DNA from: Inia geoffrensis
Taxonomy: Eukaryota > Chordata > Mammalia > Artiodactyla > Iniidae
Assembly (NCBI GenBank): GCA_036417435.1
Contig: CM070910.1
Coordinates: 74,384,784 to 74,448,783, forward strand
Direction: 5' to 3'
DNA length: 64,000 nucleotides
The notes under the pieces were generated by a model. The model ran no database searches. It saw only the letters and a list, made by a program, of their open reading frames with translations, and was not told where the DNA came from. Position 1 is the stretch's first letter; each line of letters starts with the position of its first letter. Made by a program: the position numbers and the translations under genes. Shown here piece after piece: positions 10,417 through 22,561 of the stretch.

Positions 10417-12152
10417 CGACTACGCATGAACTGCATTTCAAAACACAGCAGAGTCTCACATTTACAAAAGAAATTTATGCTTGCTTAAGGTCAAAGGAGA
10501 GTGGGGAGGCTGCATAAAACCAGAGATTGACATTAGGACAGATACCATTCCATAAGACAAATATATATTAGACAAGACCTACTCCTCGCTCAACCAAATC
10601 GACTCAACACCCCATATTCCATACCTAGGAATATACCTGACTGTGAAGAAACTTAAAACCCATTCATTTATAGGTCTCCATAAGAAAATCACTTGTGTAC
10701 AGCAGCATACACACAGCAGTGTAAATAAGCTAAATCCCCTTATAAAAATAAATTCGAAAAAGAAAGCACAAGGACTGTGAAATAGAGAGAAATTCTTAAA
10801 TAAGTCCTTGAGGGCTTGCGAGAAATCTTGGATTTACCACCTCTACATCACCAGCAGTGGGAGAGATAAGGCTGGACAGTTGGGACTGATATTATTGGTG
10901 AGGGAATGCAGACCCTCTGAGGTAATGGTGCATGATTCCCATTCCACGGGTCCCAAATCTCCACGTTTAAGTGAGTTATCCTTCAGCTAAAATATGCATG
11001 GAAAACCCAGAATATGGTCCACGAAGTGATCAGGCAAAGTTTCTAAAATTCATCGCCATTTTCCCCCCCTGTTACTCGAGTTCGCCTTTCCAGATGCGAT
11101 ATTAACATTCTCCCCAATTCTAGAGTCAGTTCCTTTGACCTCTTGCTTGGCACAGTTTGCAATTTCTGTGGAAGATGAGCAGGAATAAGGAGAACCAATG
11201 AGCGGCTAACTCGATGTGTTTGGACGGGAACATTGAACGATGATTTCCCTACAGGAAGAAGAATTCACCAAAGGCTCAGCGTGCCATGCCGGCACGAGAT
11301 TAGGGCCTGAAGCAATTATTCGGGTTTGCGGTCAGCTCACAAGAAAGCGAGTTGAGAAAAGGAGATTTTTGGCACTGTAACTCACAATCCTGCGGAGTTC
11401 CAAATGACCCCTATCATCCAAAAATTTATTGAAGGAAGACTGTGAAGAGGACTTGAACACGACACAGAATTGCAGAAAACAGATATCAGGTGGTAGATAA
11501 GAATTGCTCTGAAATCGTAGGAAAAGAGGCAGCAGTTCGACAGTGATGCACTTGGCCAAAAAGGGCGTATGCGTTTTTTCCTGAATATATTCAGGAAATA
11601 ACGCATACGCCCTTTTTGGCCAACCAAGCAAGCATGCAATGGAAATCCGCACTACAAGGAAGTCTCACTTCCCACCGATCAAAAGGGCCCTCCGAAAAAA
11701 ATGTAAAATCCAGAGAGGCAGGACAGGCCATGGAGAACCGGCAGCCTTGTTATGCTGATGGGCGGGATGTAAGTTGCCAACAGCCACTCTGGAGAAGTGG
11801 ATGGTGTTTCCTGGAACAAAGAAAAAACCAAGCTAGAGAGCCTAGGGCACTTCCACTTATGGTGCTATAGATTCGGAAAATTTAAATGAAAAAGACAAAG
11901 CCACACCAAAGTTTGGGGCTGCTCTGTGTACGGGAACCTTGACTATGGTACAACTTCAATAGCCCAGAAAGAGAAAAATGGATATAGAAGTTGTGGTACA
12001 TCCCTACAATGGAATAGCACTCAACAATGAAATCAATGGCCACAGACCAGTAGCAGCATAATGAGTGGATTTAGTTACGATGATTCTAAGTGAAATAAGT
12101 CACACAGAAAAAGAAACATCATAAGATATCACTAATACCGGGAATGGAAACA
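10417..12152 (+). repeat. Satellite monomer 7 (1,736 bp)
   Basis: The 5' part resembles monomers 2 and 4 (cattcatttatagg, gacagttgggactgatatt). The 3' part resembles monomer 5 (aggaaataacgc, ggaatagcac). The palindrome is at 11552-11623 with one mismatch. ccagcagtgggag near 10851 is private. Confidence 0.96.
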
Positions 12153-13887
12153 CGACTACGCATGAACTGCATTTCAAAACACAGCAGAGTCTCACATTTA
12201 CAAAAGAAATTTATGCTTGCTTAAGGTCAAAGGAGAGTGGGGAGGCTGCATAAAACCAGAGATTGACATTAGGACAGATACCATTCCATAAGACAAATAT
12301 ATATTAGACAAGACCTACTCCTCGCTCAACCAAATCGAGTCAACACCCCATATTCCATACCTAGGAATATACCTGACTGTGAAGAAACTTAAAACCCATA
12401 CATTTATAGGTCTCCATAAGAAAATCACTTGTGTACAGCAGCATACACACAGCAGTGTAAATAAGCTAAATCCCCTTATAAAAATAAATTTGAAAAAGAA
12501 AGCACAAGAACTGTGAAATAGAGAGAAATTCTTAAATAAGTCCTTGAGGGCTTGCGAGAAATCTTGGATTTACCACCTCTACATCACCAGCTGTGGGAGA
12601 GATAAGGCTGGACACTTGGGACTGATACTATTGGTGAGGGAATGCAGACCCTCTGAGGTAATGGTGCATGATTCCCATTCCACGGGTCCCAAATCTCCAC
12701 GTTTAAGGAAGTTATCCTTCAGCTAAAATATGCATGGAAAACCCAGAATATGGTCCACGAAGTGATCAGGCAAAATTTCTAAAATTCATCGCCATTTTCC
12801 CCCCTGGTACTCGAGTTCGCCTTTCCAGATGCGATATTAACATTCTCCCCAATTCGAGAGTCATTGCCTTTGACCTCTTGCTTGGCACAGTTTGCAATTT
12901 CTGTGGAAGATGAGCAGGAATAAGGAGAACCAATGAGCGGCTAACTCGATGTGTTTGGACGGGCACATTGAACGATGATTTCCCTACAGGAAGAAGAATT
13001 CACCAAAGGCTCAGCGTGCCATGCCGGCACGAGATTAGGGCCTGAAGGAATTATTCGGGTTTGCGGTCAGCTCACAAGAAAGCGAGTTGAGAAAAGGAGA
13101 TTTTTATCACTGTAACTCACAATCCTGCGGAGTTCCAAATGACCCCTATCATCCAAAAATTTATTGAAGGAAGACTGTGAAGAGGACTTGAACACGACAC
13201 AGAATTGCAGAAAACAGATATCAGGTGGTAGATAAGAATTGCTCTGAAATCGTAGGAAAAGAGGCAGCAGTTCGACAGTGATGCACTTGGCCAAAAAGGG
13301 CGTATGCGTTTTTTCCTGAATATATTCAGGAAAAAACGCATACTCCCTTTTTGGCCAACCAAGCAAGCCTGCAATGGAAATCCGCACTACAAGGAAGTCT
13401 CACTTCCCACCGATCAAAAGGGTCCTCCGAAAAAAATGTAAAATCCAGAGAGGCAGGACAGGCCATGGAGAACCGGCAGCCTTGTTATGTTCATGGGCGG
13501 GATGTAAATTGCCAACAGCCACTCTGGAGAAGTGGATGGTGTTTCCTGGAACAAAGAAAAAACCAAGCTAGAGAGCCTAGGGCACTTCCACTTATGGTGC
13601 TATAGATTCGGAAAATTTAAATGAAAAAGACAGAGCCACACCAAAGTTTGGGGCTGCTCTGTGTACGGGAACCTTGACTATGGTACAATTTCAATAGCTC
13701 AGAAAGAGAAAAATGGATATAGAAGTTGTGGTACATCCTTACAATGGAATATCACTCAACAATGAAATCAATGGCCACAGACCAGTAGCAGCATAATGAG
13801 TGGATTTAGTTACGATGATTCTAAGTGAAATAAGTCACACAGAAAAAGAAACATCATAAGATATCACTAATACCGGGAATGGAAACA
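12153..13887 (+). repeat. Satellite monomer 8 (1,735 bp)
   Basis: This is the type copy of a subfamily shared with monomers 10 and 15. Markers are tttttatcactg near 13103, catactccc in the palindrome, gggtcctccg near 13421 and tgttatgttcatggg near 13484. The last removes a TGA from the ORF2 relic. The palindrome is at 13287-13358 with one mismatch. It is almost identical to monomer 10. Confidence 0.96.
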
Positions 13888-15623
13888 AGACTACGCATGA
13901 ACTGCATTTCAAAACACAACAGAGTCTCACATTTACAAAAGAAATTTATGCTTGCTTAAGGTCAAAGGAGAGTGGGGAGGCTGCATAAAACCAGAGATTG
14001 ACATTAGGACAGATACCATTCCATAAGACAAATATATATTAGACAAGACCTACTCCTCGCTCAACCAAATCGAGTCAACACCCCATATTCCATACCTAGG
14101 AATATACCTGACTGTGAAGAAACTTAAAACCCATACATTTATAGGTCTCCATAAGAAAATCACTTGTGTACAGCAGCATACACACAGCAGTGTAAATAAG
14201 CTAAATCCCCTTATAAAAATAAATTTGAAAAAGAAAGCACAAGAACTGTGAAATAGAGAGAAATTCTTAAATAAGTCCTTGAGGGCTTGCGAGAAATCTT
14301 GGATTTACCACCTCTACATCACCAGCTGTGGGAGAGATAAGGCTGGACACTTGGGACTGATACTATTGGTGAGGGAATGCAGACCCTCTGAGGTAATGGT
14401 GCATGATTCCCATTCCACGGGTCCCAAATCTCCACGTTTAAGGAAGTTATCCTTCAGCTAAAATATGCATGGAAAACCCAGAATATGGTCCACGAAGTGA
14501 TCAGGCAAAATTTCTAAAATTCATCGCCATTTCCCCCCCCTGTTACTCGAGTTCGCCTTTCCAGATGCGATATTAACATTCTCCCCAATTCGAGAGTCAT
14601 TGCCTTTGACCTCTTGCTTGGCACAGTTTGCAATTTCTGTGGAAGATGAGCAGGAATAAGGAGAACCAATGAGCGGCTAACTCGATGTGTTTGGACGGGC
14701 ACATTGAACGATGATTTCCCTACAGGAAGAAGAATTCACCAAAGGCTCAGCGTTCTATGCCGGCACGAGATTAGGGCCTGAAGCAATTATTCGGGTTTGC
14801 GGTCAGCTCACAAGAAAGCGAGTTGAGAAAAGGAGATTTTTGGCACTGTAACTCACAATCCTGCGGAGTTCCAAATGACCCCTATCATCCAAAAATTTAT
14901 TGAAGGAAGACTGTGAAGAGGACTTGAACACGACACAGAATTGCAGAAAACAGATATCAGGTGGTAGATAAGAATTGCTCTGAAATCGTAGGAAAAGAGG
15001 CAGCAGTTCGACAGTGATGCACTTGGCCAAAAAGGGCGTATGCGTTTTTTCCTGAATATATTCAGGAAAAAACGCATACGCAATTTTTGGCCAACCAAGC
15101 AAGCCTGCAATGGAAATCCGCACTACAAGGAAGTCTCACTTCCCACCGATCAAAAGGGCCCTCCGAAAGAAATGTAAAATCCAGAGAGGCAGGACAGGCC
15201 ATGGAGAACCGGCAGCCTTGTTATGCTGATGGGCGGGATGTAAATTGCCAACAGCCACTCTGGAGAAGTGGATGGTGTTTCCTGGAACAAAGGAAAAACC
15301 AAGCTAGAGAGCCTTGGGCACTTCCACTTATGGTGCTATAGATTCGGAAAATTTAAATGAAAAAGACAAAGCCACACCAAAGTTTGGGGCTGCTCTGTGT
15401 ACGGGAACCTTGACTATGGTACAACTTCAATAGCCCAGAAAGAGAAAAATGGATATAGAAGTTGTGGTACATCCCTACAATGGAATAGCACTCAACAATG
15501 AAATCAATGGCCACAGACCAGTAGCAGCATAATGAGTGGATTTAGTTACGATGATTCTAAGTGAAATAAGTCACACAGAAAAAGAAACATCATAAGATAT
15601 CACTAATACCGGGAATGGAAACA
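13888..15623 (+). repeat. Satellite monomer 9 (1,736 bp)
   Basis: Its unique and L1 parts pair with monomer 11: ccgaaagaaatg near 15165, gccttgggcac near 15311 and ggaatagcac near 15483. Its first ~300 bases lack the special 5' block seen in 11, 14 and 16. The palindrome at 15023-15094 has two adjacent changes in the right arm (cgcaattttt). Confidence 0.96.
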
Positions 15624-17358
15624 CGACTACGCATGAACTGCATTTCAAAACACAGCAGAGTCTCACATTTACAAAAGAAATTTATGCTTGCTTAAGGTCA
15701 AAGGAGAGTGGGGAGGCTGCATAAAACCAGAGATTGACATTAGGACAGATACCATTCCATAAGACAAATATATATTAGACAAGACCTACTCCTCGCTCAA
15801 CCAAATCGACTCAACACCCCATATTCCATACCTAGGAATATACCTGACTGTGAAGAAACTTAAAACCCATACATTTATAGGTCTCCATAAGAAAATCACT
15901 TGTGTACAGCAGCATACACACAGCAGTGTAAATAAGCTAAATCCCCTTATAAAAATAAATTTGAAAAAGAAAGCACAAGAACTGTGAAATAGAGAGAAAT
16001 TCTTAAATAAGTCCTTGAGGGCTTGCGAGAAATCTTGGATTTACCACCTCTACATCACCAGCTGTGGGAGAGATAAGGCTGGACACTTGGGACTGATACT
16101 ATTGGTGAGGGAATGCAGACCCTCTGAGGTAATGGTGCATGATTCCCATTCCACGGGTCCCAAATCTCCACGTTTAAGGGAGTTATCCTTCAGCTAAAAT
16201 ATGCATGGAAAACCCAGAATATGGTCCACGAAGTGATCAGGCAAAATTTCTAAAATTCATCGCCATTTTCCCCCCTGGTACTCGAGTTCGCCTTTCCAGA
16301 TGCGATATTAACATTCTCCCCAATTCGAGAGTCATTGCCTTTGACCTCTTGCTTGGCACAGTTTGCAATTTCTGTGGAAGATGAGCAGGAATAAGGAGAA
16401 CCAATGAGCGGCTAACTCGATGTGTTTGGACGGGCACATTGAACGATGATTTCCCTACAGGAAGAAGAATTCACCAAAGGCTCAGCGTGCCATGCCGGCA
16501 CGAGATTAGGGCCTGAAGGAATTATTCGGGTTTGCGGTCAGCTCACAAGAAAGCGAGTTGAGAAAAGGAGATTTTTATCACTGTAACTCACAATCCTGCG
16601 GAGTTCCAAATGACCCCTATCATCCAAAAATTTATTGAAGGAAGACTGTGAAGAGGACTTGAACACGACACAGAATTGCAGAAAACAGATATCAGGTGGT
16701 AGATAAGAATTGCTCTGAAATCGTAGGAAAAGAGGCAGCAGTTCGACAGTGATGCACTTGGCCAAAAAGGGCGTATGCGTTTTTTCCTGAATATATTCAG
16801 GAAAAAACGCATACTCCCTTTTTGGCCAACCAAGCAAGCCTGCAATGGAAATCCGCACTACAAGGAAGTCTCACTTCCCACCGATCAAAAGGGTCCTCCG
16901 AAAAAAATGTAAAATCCAGAGAGGCAGGACAGGCCATGGAGAACCGGCAGCCTTGTTATGTTCATGGGCGGGATGTAAATTGCCAACAGCCACTCTGGAG
17001 AAGTGGATGGTGTTTCCTGGAACAAAGAAAAAACCAAGCTAGAGAGCCTAGGGCACTTCCACTTATGGTGCTATAGATTCGGAAAATTTAAATGAAAAAG
17101 ACAGAGCCACACCAAAGTTTGGGGCTGCTCTGTGTACGGGAACCTTGACTATGGTACAATTTCAATAGCTCAGAAAGAGAAAAATGGATATAGAAGTTGT
17201 GGTACATCCTTACAATGGAATATCACTCAACAATGAAATCAATGGCCACAGACCAGTAGCAGCATAATGAGTGGATTTAGTTACGATGATTCTAAGTGAA
17301 ATAAGTCACACAGAAAAAGAAACATCATAAGATATCACTAATACCGGGAATGGAAACA
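15624..17358 (+). repeat. Satellite monomer 10 (1,735 bp)
   Basis: It belongs to the same subfamily as monomers 8 and 15, with only a handful of differences from monomer 8. The palindrome is at 16758-16829 with the shared catactccc mismatch. The end of this copy joined to the start of 11 recurs as the end of 15 joined to the start of 16. Confidence 0.96.
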
Positions 17359-19094
17359 AGACTACGCATGAACTGCATTTCAAAACACAACAGAGTCTCA
17401 CATTTACAAAGGAAATTTATGCTTTCTTAAGGTCAAAGGAGAGTGGGGAGGCTGCATAAAACCAGAGATTGACATTAGGACAGATACCATTCCATAAGCC
17501 AAATATATATTAGGCAAGACCTACTCCTCGCTCAACCAAATGGACTCAACACCCCGTATTCCATACCTAGGAATATAGCTGACTGTGAAGAAACTTAAAA
17601 CCCATACATTTATAGGTCCCCATAAGAAAATCACTTGTATACAGCAGCATACACACAGCAGTGTAAATAAGCTAAATCCCCTTATAAAAATAAATTTGAA
17701 AAAGAAAGCACAAGAACTGTGAAATAGAGAGAAATTCTTAAATAAGTCCTTGAGGGCTTGCGAGAAATCTTGGATTTACCACCTCTACATCACCAGCTGT
17801 GGGAGAGATAAGGCTGGACAGTTGGGACTGATACTATTGGTGAGGGAATGCAGACCCTCTGAGGTAATGGTGCATGATTCCCATTCCACGGGTCCCAAAT
17901 CTCCACGTTTAAGGGAGTTATCCTTCAGCTAAAATATGCATGGAAAACCCAGAATATGGTCCACGAAGTGATCAGGCAAAATTTCTAAAATTCATCGCCA
18001 TTTCCCCCCCCTGTTACTCGAGTTCGCCTTTCCAGATGCGATATTAACATTCTCCCCAATTCGAGAGTCATTGCCTTTGACCTCTTGCTTGGCACAGTTT
18101 GCAATTTCTGTGGAAGATGAGCAGGAATAAGGAGAACCAATGAGCGGCTAACTCGATGTGTTTGGACGGGCACATTGAACGATGATTTCCCTACAGGAAG
18201 AAGAATTCACCAAAGGCTCAGCGTGCTATGCCGGCACGAGATTAAGGCCTGAAGCAATTATTCGGGTTTGCGGTCAGCTCACAAGAAAGCGAGTTGAGAA
18301 AAGGAGATTTTTGGCACTGTAACTCACAATCCTGCGGAGTTCCAAATGACCCCTATCATCCAAAAATTTATTGAAGGAAGACTGTGAAGAGGACTTGAAC
18401 ACGACACAGAATTGCCGAAAACAGATATCAGGTGGTAGATAAGAATTGCTCTGAAATCGTAGGAAAAGAGGCAGCAGTTCGACAGTGATGCACTTGGCCA
18501 AAAAGGGCGTATGCGTTTTTTCCTGAATATATTCAGGAAAAAACGCATACGCCCTTTTTGGCCAACCAAGCAAGCCTGCAATGGAAATCCGCACTACAAG
18601 GAAGTCTCACTTCCCACCGATCAAAAGGGCCCTCCGAAAGAAATGTAAAATCCAGAGAGGCAGGACAGGCCATGGAGAACCGGCAGCCTTGTTATGCTGA
18701 TGGGCGGGATGTAAATTGCCAACAGCCACTCTGGAGAAGTGGATGGTGTTTCCTGGAACAAAGAAAAAACCAAGCTAGAGAGCCTTGGGCACTTCCACTT
18801 ATGGTGCTATAGATTCGGAAAATTTAAATGAAAAAGACAAAGCCACACCAAAGTTTGGGGCTGCTCTGTGTACGGGAACCTTGACTATGGTACAACTTCA
18901 ATAGCCCAGAAAGAGAAAAATGGATATAGAAGTTGTGGTACATCCCTACAATGGAATAGCACTCAACAATGAAATCAATGGCCACAGACCAGTAGCAGCA
19001 TAATGAGTGGATTTAGTTACGATGATTCTAAGTGAAATAAGTCACACAGAAAAAGAAACATCATAAGATATCACTAATACCGGGAATGGAAACA
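17359..19094 (+). repeat. Satellite monomer 11 (1,736 bp)
   Basis: The first ~300 bases carry a distinct haplotype: acaaaggaaatttatgc, tttcttaagg, taagccaaat, ccaaatggactc, ccccgtattcc, tatagctgac. Monomers 14 and 16 share it, and zone C monomer 28 shares it in part. The rest matches monomer 9. ttgccgaaaacag near 18413 is shared only with monomer 14. The palindrome at 18494-18565 is perfect. Confidence 0.96.
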
Positions 19095-20829
19095 CGACTA
19101 CGCATGAACTGCATTTCAAAACACAGCAGAGTCTCACATTTACAAAAGAAATTTATGCTTGCTTAAGGTCAAAGGAGAGTGGGGAGGCTGCATAAAACCA
19201 GAGATTGACATTAGGACAGATACCATTCCATAAGACAAATATATATTAGACAAGACCTACTCCTCGCTCAACCAAATCGACTCAACACCCCATATTCCAT
19301 ACCTAGGAATATACCTGACTGTGAAGAAACTTAAAACCCATACATTTATAGGTCTCCATAAGAAAATCACTTGTGTACAGCAGCATACACACAGCAGTGT
19401 AAATAAGCTAAATCCCCTTATAAAAATAAATTTGAAAAAGAAAGCACAAGAACTGTGAAATAGAGAGAAATTCTTAAATAAGTCCTTGAGGGCTTGCGAG
19501 AAATCTTGGATTTACCACCTCTACATCACCAGCTGTGGGAGAGATAAGGCTGGACACTTGGGACTGATACTATTGGTGAGGGAATGCAGACCCTCTGAGG
19601 TAATGGTGCATGATTCCCATTCCACGGGTCCCAAATCTCCACGTTTAAGGGAATTATCCTTCAGCTAAAATATGCATGGAAAACCCAGAATATGGTCCAC
19701 GAAGTGATCAGGCAAAATTTCTAAAATTCATCGCCATATCCCCCCCCTGTTACTCGAGTTCGCCTTTCCAGATGCGATATTAACATTCTCCCCACTTCGA
19801 GAGTCAGTGCCTTTGACCTCTTGCTTGGCACAGTTTGCAATTTCTGTGGAAGATGAGCAGGAATAAGGAGAACCAATGAGCGGCTAACTCGATGTGTTTG
19901 GACGGGAACATTGAACGATGATTTCCCTACAGGAAGAAGAATTCACCAAAGGCTCAGCGTGCCATGCCGGAACGAGATTAGGGCCTGAAGCAATTTTTCG
20001 GATTTGCGGTCAGCTCACAAGAAAGCGAGTTGAGAAAAGGAGATTTTTGGCACTGTAACTCACAATCCTGCGGAGTTCCAAATGACCCCTATCATCCAAA
20101 AATTTATTGAAGGAAGACTGTGAAGAGGACTTGAACACGACACAGAATTGCAGAAAACAGATATCAGGTGGTACATAAGAATTGCTCTGAAATCGTAGGA
20201 AAAGAGGCAGCAGTTCGACAGTGATGCACTTGGCCAAAAAGGGCGTATGCGTTTTTTCCTGAATATATTCAGGAAAAAACGCATACGCCCTTTTTGGCCA
20301 ACCAAGCAAGCCTGCAATGGAAATCCGCACTACAAGGAAGTCTCACTTCCCACCGATCAAAAGGTCCCTCGAAAAAAATGTAAAATCCAGAGAGGCAGGA
20401 CAGGCCATGGAGAACCGGCAGCCTTGTTATGCTGATGGGCGGGATGTAAATTGCCGACAGCCACTCTGGAGAAGTGGATGGTGTTTCCTGGAACAAAGAA
20501 AAAACCAAGCTAGAGAGCCTAGGGCACTTCCACTTATGGTGCTATAGATTCGGAAAATTTAAATGAAAAAGACAGAGCCACACCAAAGTTTGGGGCTGCT
20601 CTGTGTACGGGAACCTTGACTATGGTACAATTTCAATAGCCCAGAAAGAGAAAAATGGATATAGAAGTTGTGGTACATCCCTACAATGGAATATCACTCA
20701 ACAATGAAATCAATGGCCACAGACCAGTAGCAGCATAATGAGTGGATTTAGTTACGATGATTCTAAGTGAAATAAGTCACACAGAAAAAGAAACATCATA
20801 AGATATCACTAATACCGGGAATGGAAACA
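19095..20829 (+). repeat. Satellite monomer 12 (1,735 bp)
   Basis: It has a private one-base deletion in the ORF2 relic (aaggtccctcgaaa near 20363) that changes reading frame. It is the only zone A copy with the zone B/C form gccggaacgag, near 19967. The palindrome at 20230-20301 is perfect. Confidence 0.96.
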
Positions 20830-22561
20830 CGACTAACCATGAACTGCATTTCAAAACACAGCAGAGTCTCACATTTACAAAAGAAATTTATGCTTGCGTA
20901 AGGTCAAAGGAGAGTGGGGAGGCTGCATAAAACCAGAGATTGACATTAGGACAGATACCATTCCATAAGACAAATATATATTAGACAAGACCTACTCCTC
21001 GCTCAACCAAATCGACTCAACACCCCATATTCCATACCTAGGAATATACCTGACTGTGAAGAAACTTAAAACCCATACATTTATAGGTCTCCATAAGAAA
21101 ATCACTTGTGTACAGCAGCATACACACAGCAGTGTAAATAAGTTAAATCCCCTTATAAAAATAAATTTGAAAAAGAAAGCACAAGGACTGTGAAATAGAA
21201 ATTCTTAAATAAGTCCTTGAGAGCTTGCGAGAAATCTTGGATTTACCACCTCTACATCACCAGCTGTGGGAGAGATAAGGCTGGACAGTTGGGACTGATA
21301 CTATTGCTGAGGGAATGCAGACCCTCTGAGGTAATGGTGCATGATTCCCATTCCACGGGTCCCAAATCTCCACGTTTAAGGGACTTATCCTTCAGCTAAA
21401 ATATGCATGGAAAACCCAGAATATGGTCCACGAAGTGATCAGGCAAAGTTTCTAAAATTCATCGCCATTTTCCCCCCCTGTTACTCGAGTTCGCCTTTTC
21501 AGATGTGATATTAACATTCTCCCCAATTCGAGAGTCAGTGCCTTTGTCCTCTTGCTTGGCACAGTTTGCAATTTCTGTGGAAGATGAGCAGGAATAAGGA
21601 GAACCAATGAGCGGCTAACTCGATGTGTTTGGACGGGAACATTGAACGATGATTTCCCTACAGTAAGAAGAATTCACCAAAGGCTCAGCGTGCTATGCCG
21701 GCACGAGATTAGGGCCTGAAGCAATTATTCGGGTTTGTGGTCAGCTCACAAGAAAGCGAGTTGAGAAAAGGAGATTTTTGGCACTGTAACTCACAATGCT
21801 GCGGAGTTCCAAATGACCCCTATCATCCAAAAATTTATTGAAGGAAGACTGTGAAGAGGACTTGAACACGACACAGAATTGCAGAAAACAGATATCAGGT
21901 GGTAGATAAGAATTGCTCTGAAATCGTAGGAAAAGAGGCAGCAGTTCGACAGTGATGCACTTGGCCAAAAAGGGCGTATGCGTTTTTTCCTGAATATATT
22001 CAGGAAAAAACGCATACGCCCTTTTTGGCCAACCAAGCAAGCCTGCAATGGAAATCCGCACTACAAGGAAGTCTCACTTCCCACCGATCAAAAGGGCCCT
22101 CCGAAAAAAATGTAAAATCCAGAGAGGCAGGACAGGCCATGGAGAACCGGCAGCCTTGTTATGTTCATGGGCGGGATGTAAATTGCCAACAGCCACTCTG
22201 GAGAAGTGGATGGTGTTTCCTGGAACAAAGAAAAAACCAAGCTAGAGAGCCTAGGGCACTTCCACTTATGGTGCTATAGATTCGGAAAATTTAAATGAAA
22301 AAGACAGAGCCACACCAAAGTTTGGGGCTGCTCTGTGTACGGGAACCTTGACTATGGTACAATTTCAATAGCCCAGAAAGAGAAAAATGGATATAGAAGT
22401 TGTGGTACATCCTTACAATGGAATATCACTCAACAATGAAATCAATGGCCACAGACCAGTAGCAGCATAATGAGTGGATTTAGTTACGATGATTCTAAGT
22501 GAAATAAGTCACACAGAAAAAGAAACATCATAAGATATCACTAATACCGGGAATGGAAACA
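20830..22561 (+). repeat. Satellite monomer 13 (1,732 bp)
   Basis: It lacks GAGA near 21196 (gaaatagaaattc instead of gaaatagagagaaattc), a length variant shared with monomers 14, 20 and 25. The 5' start is of the monomer 3/5 type (cgactaac). The ORF2 relic has the tgttatgttcatggg form of monomers 8, 10 and 15. The palindrome at 21961-22032 is perfect. Confidence 0.96.
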
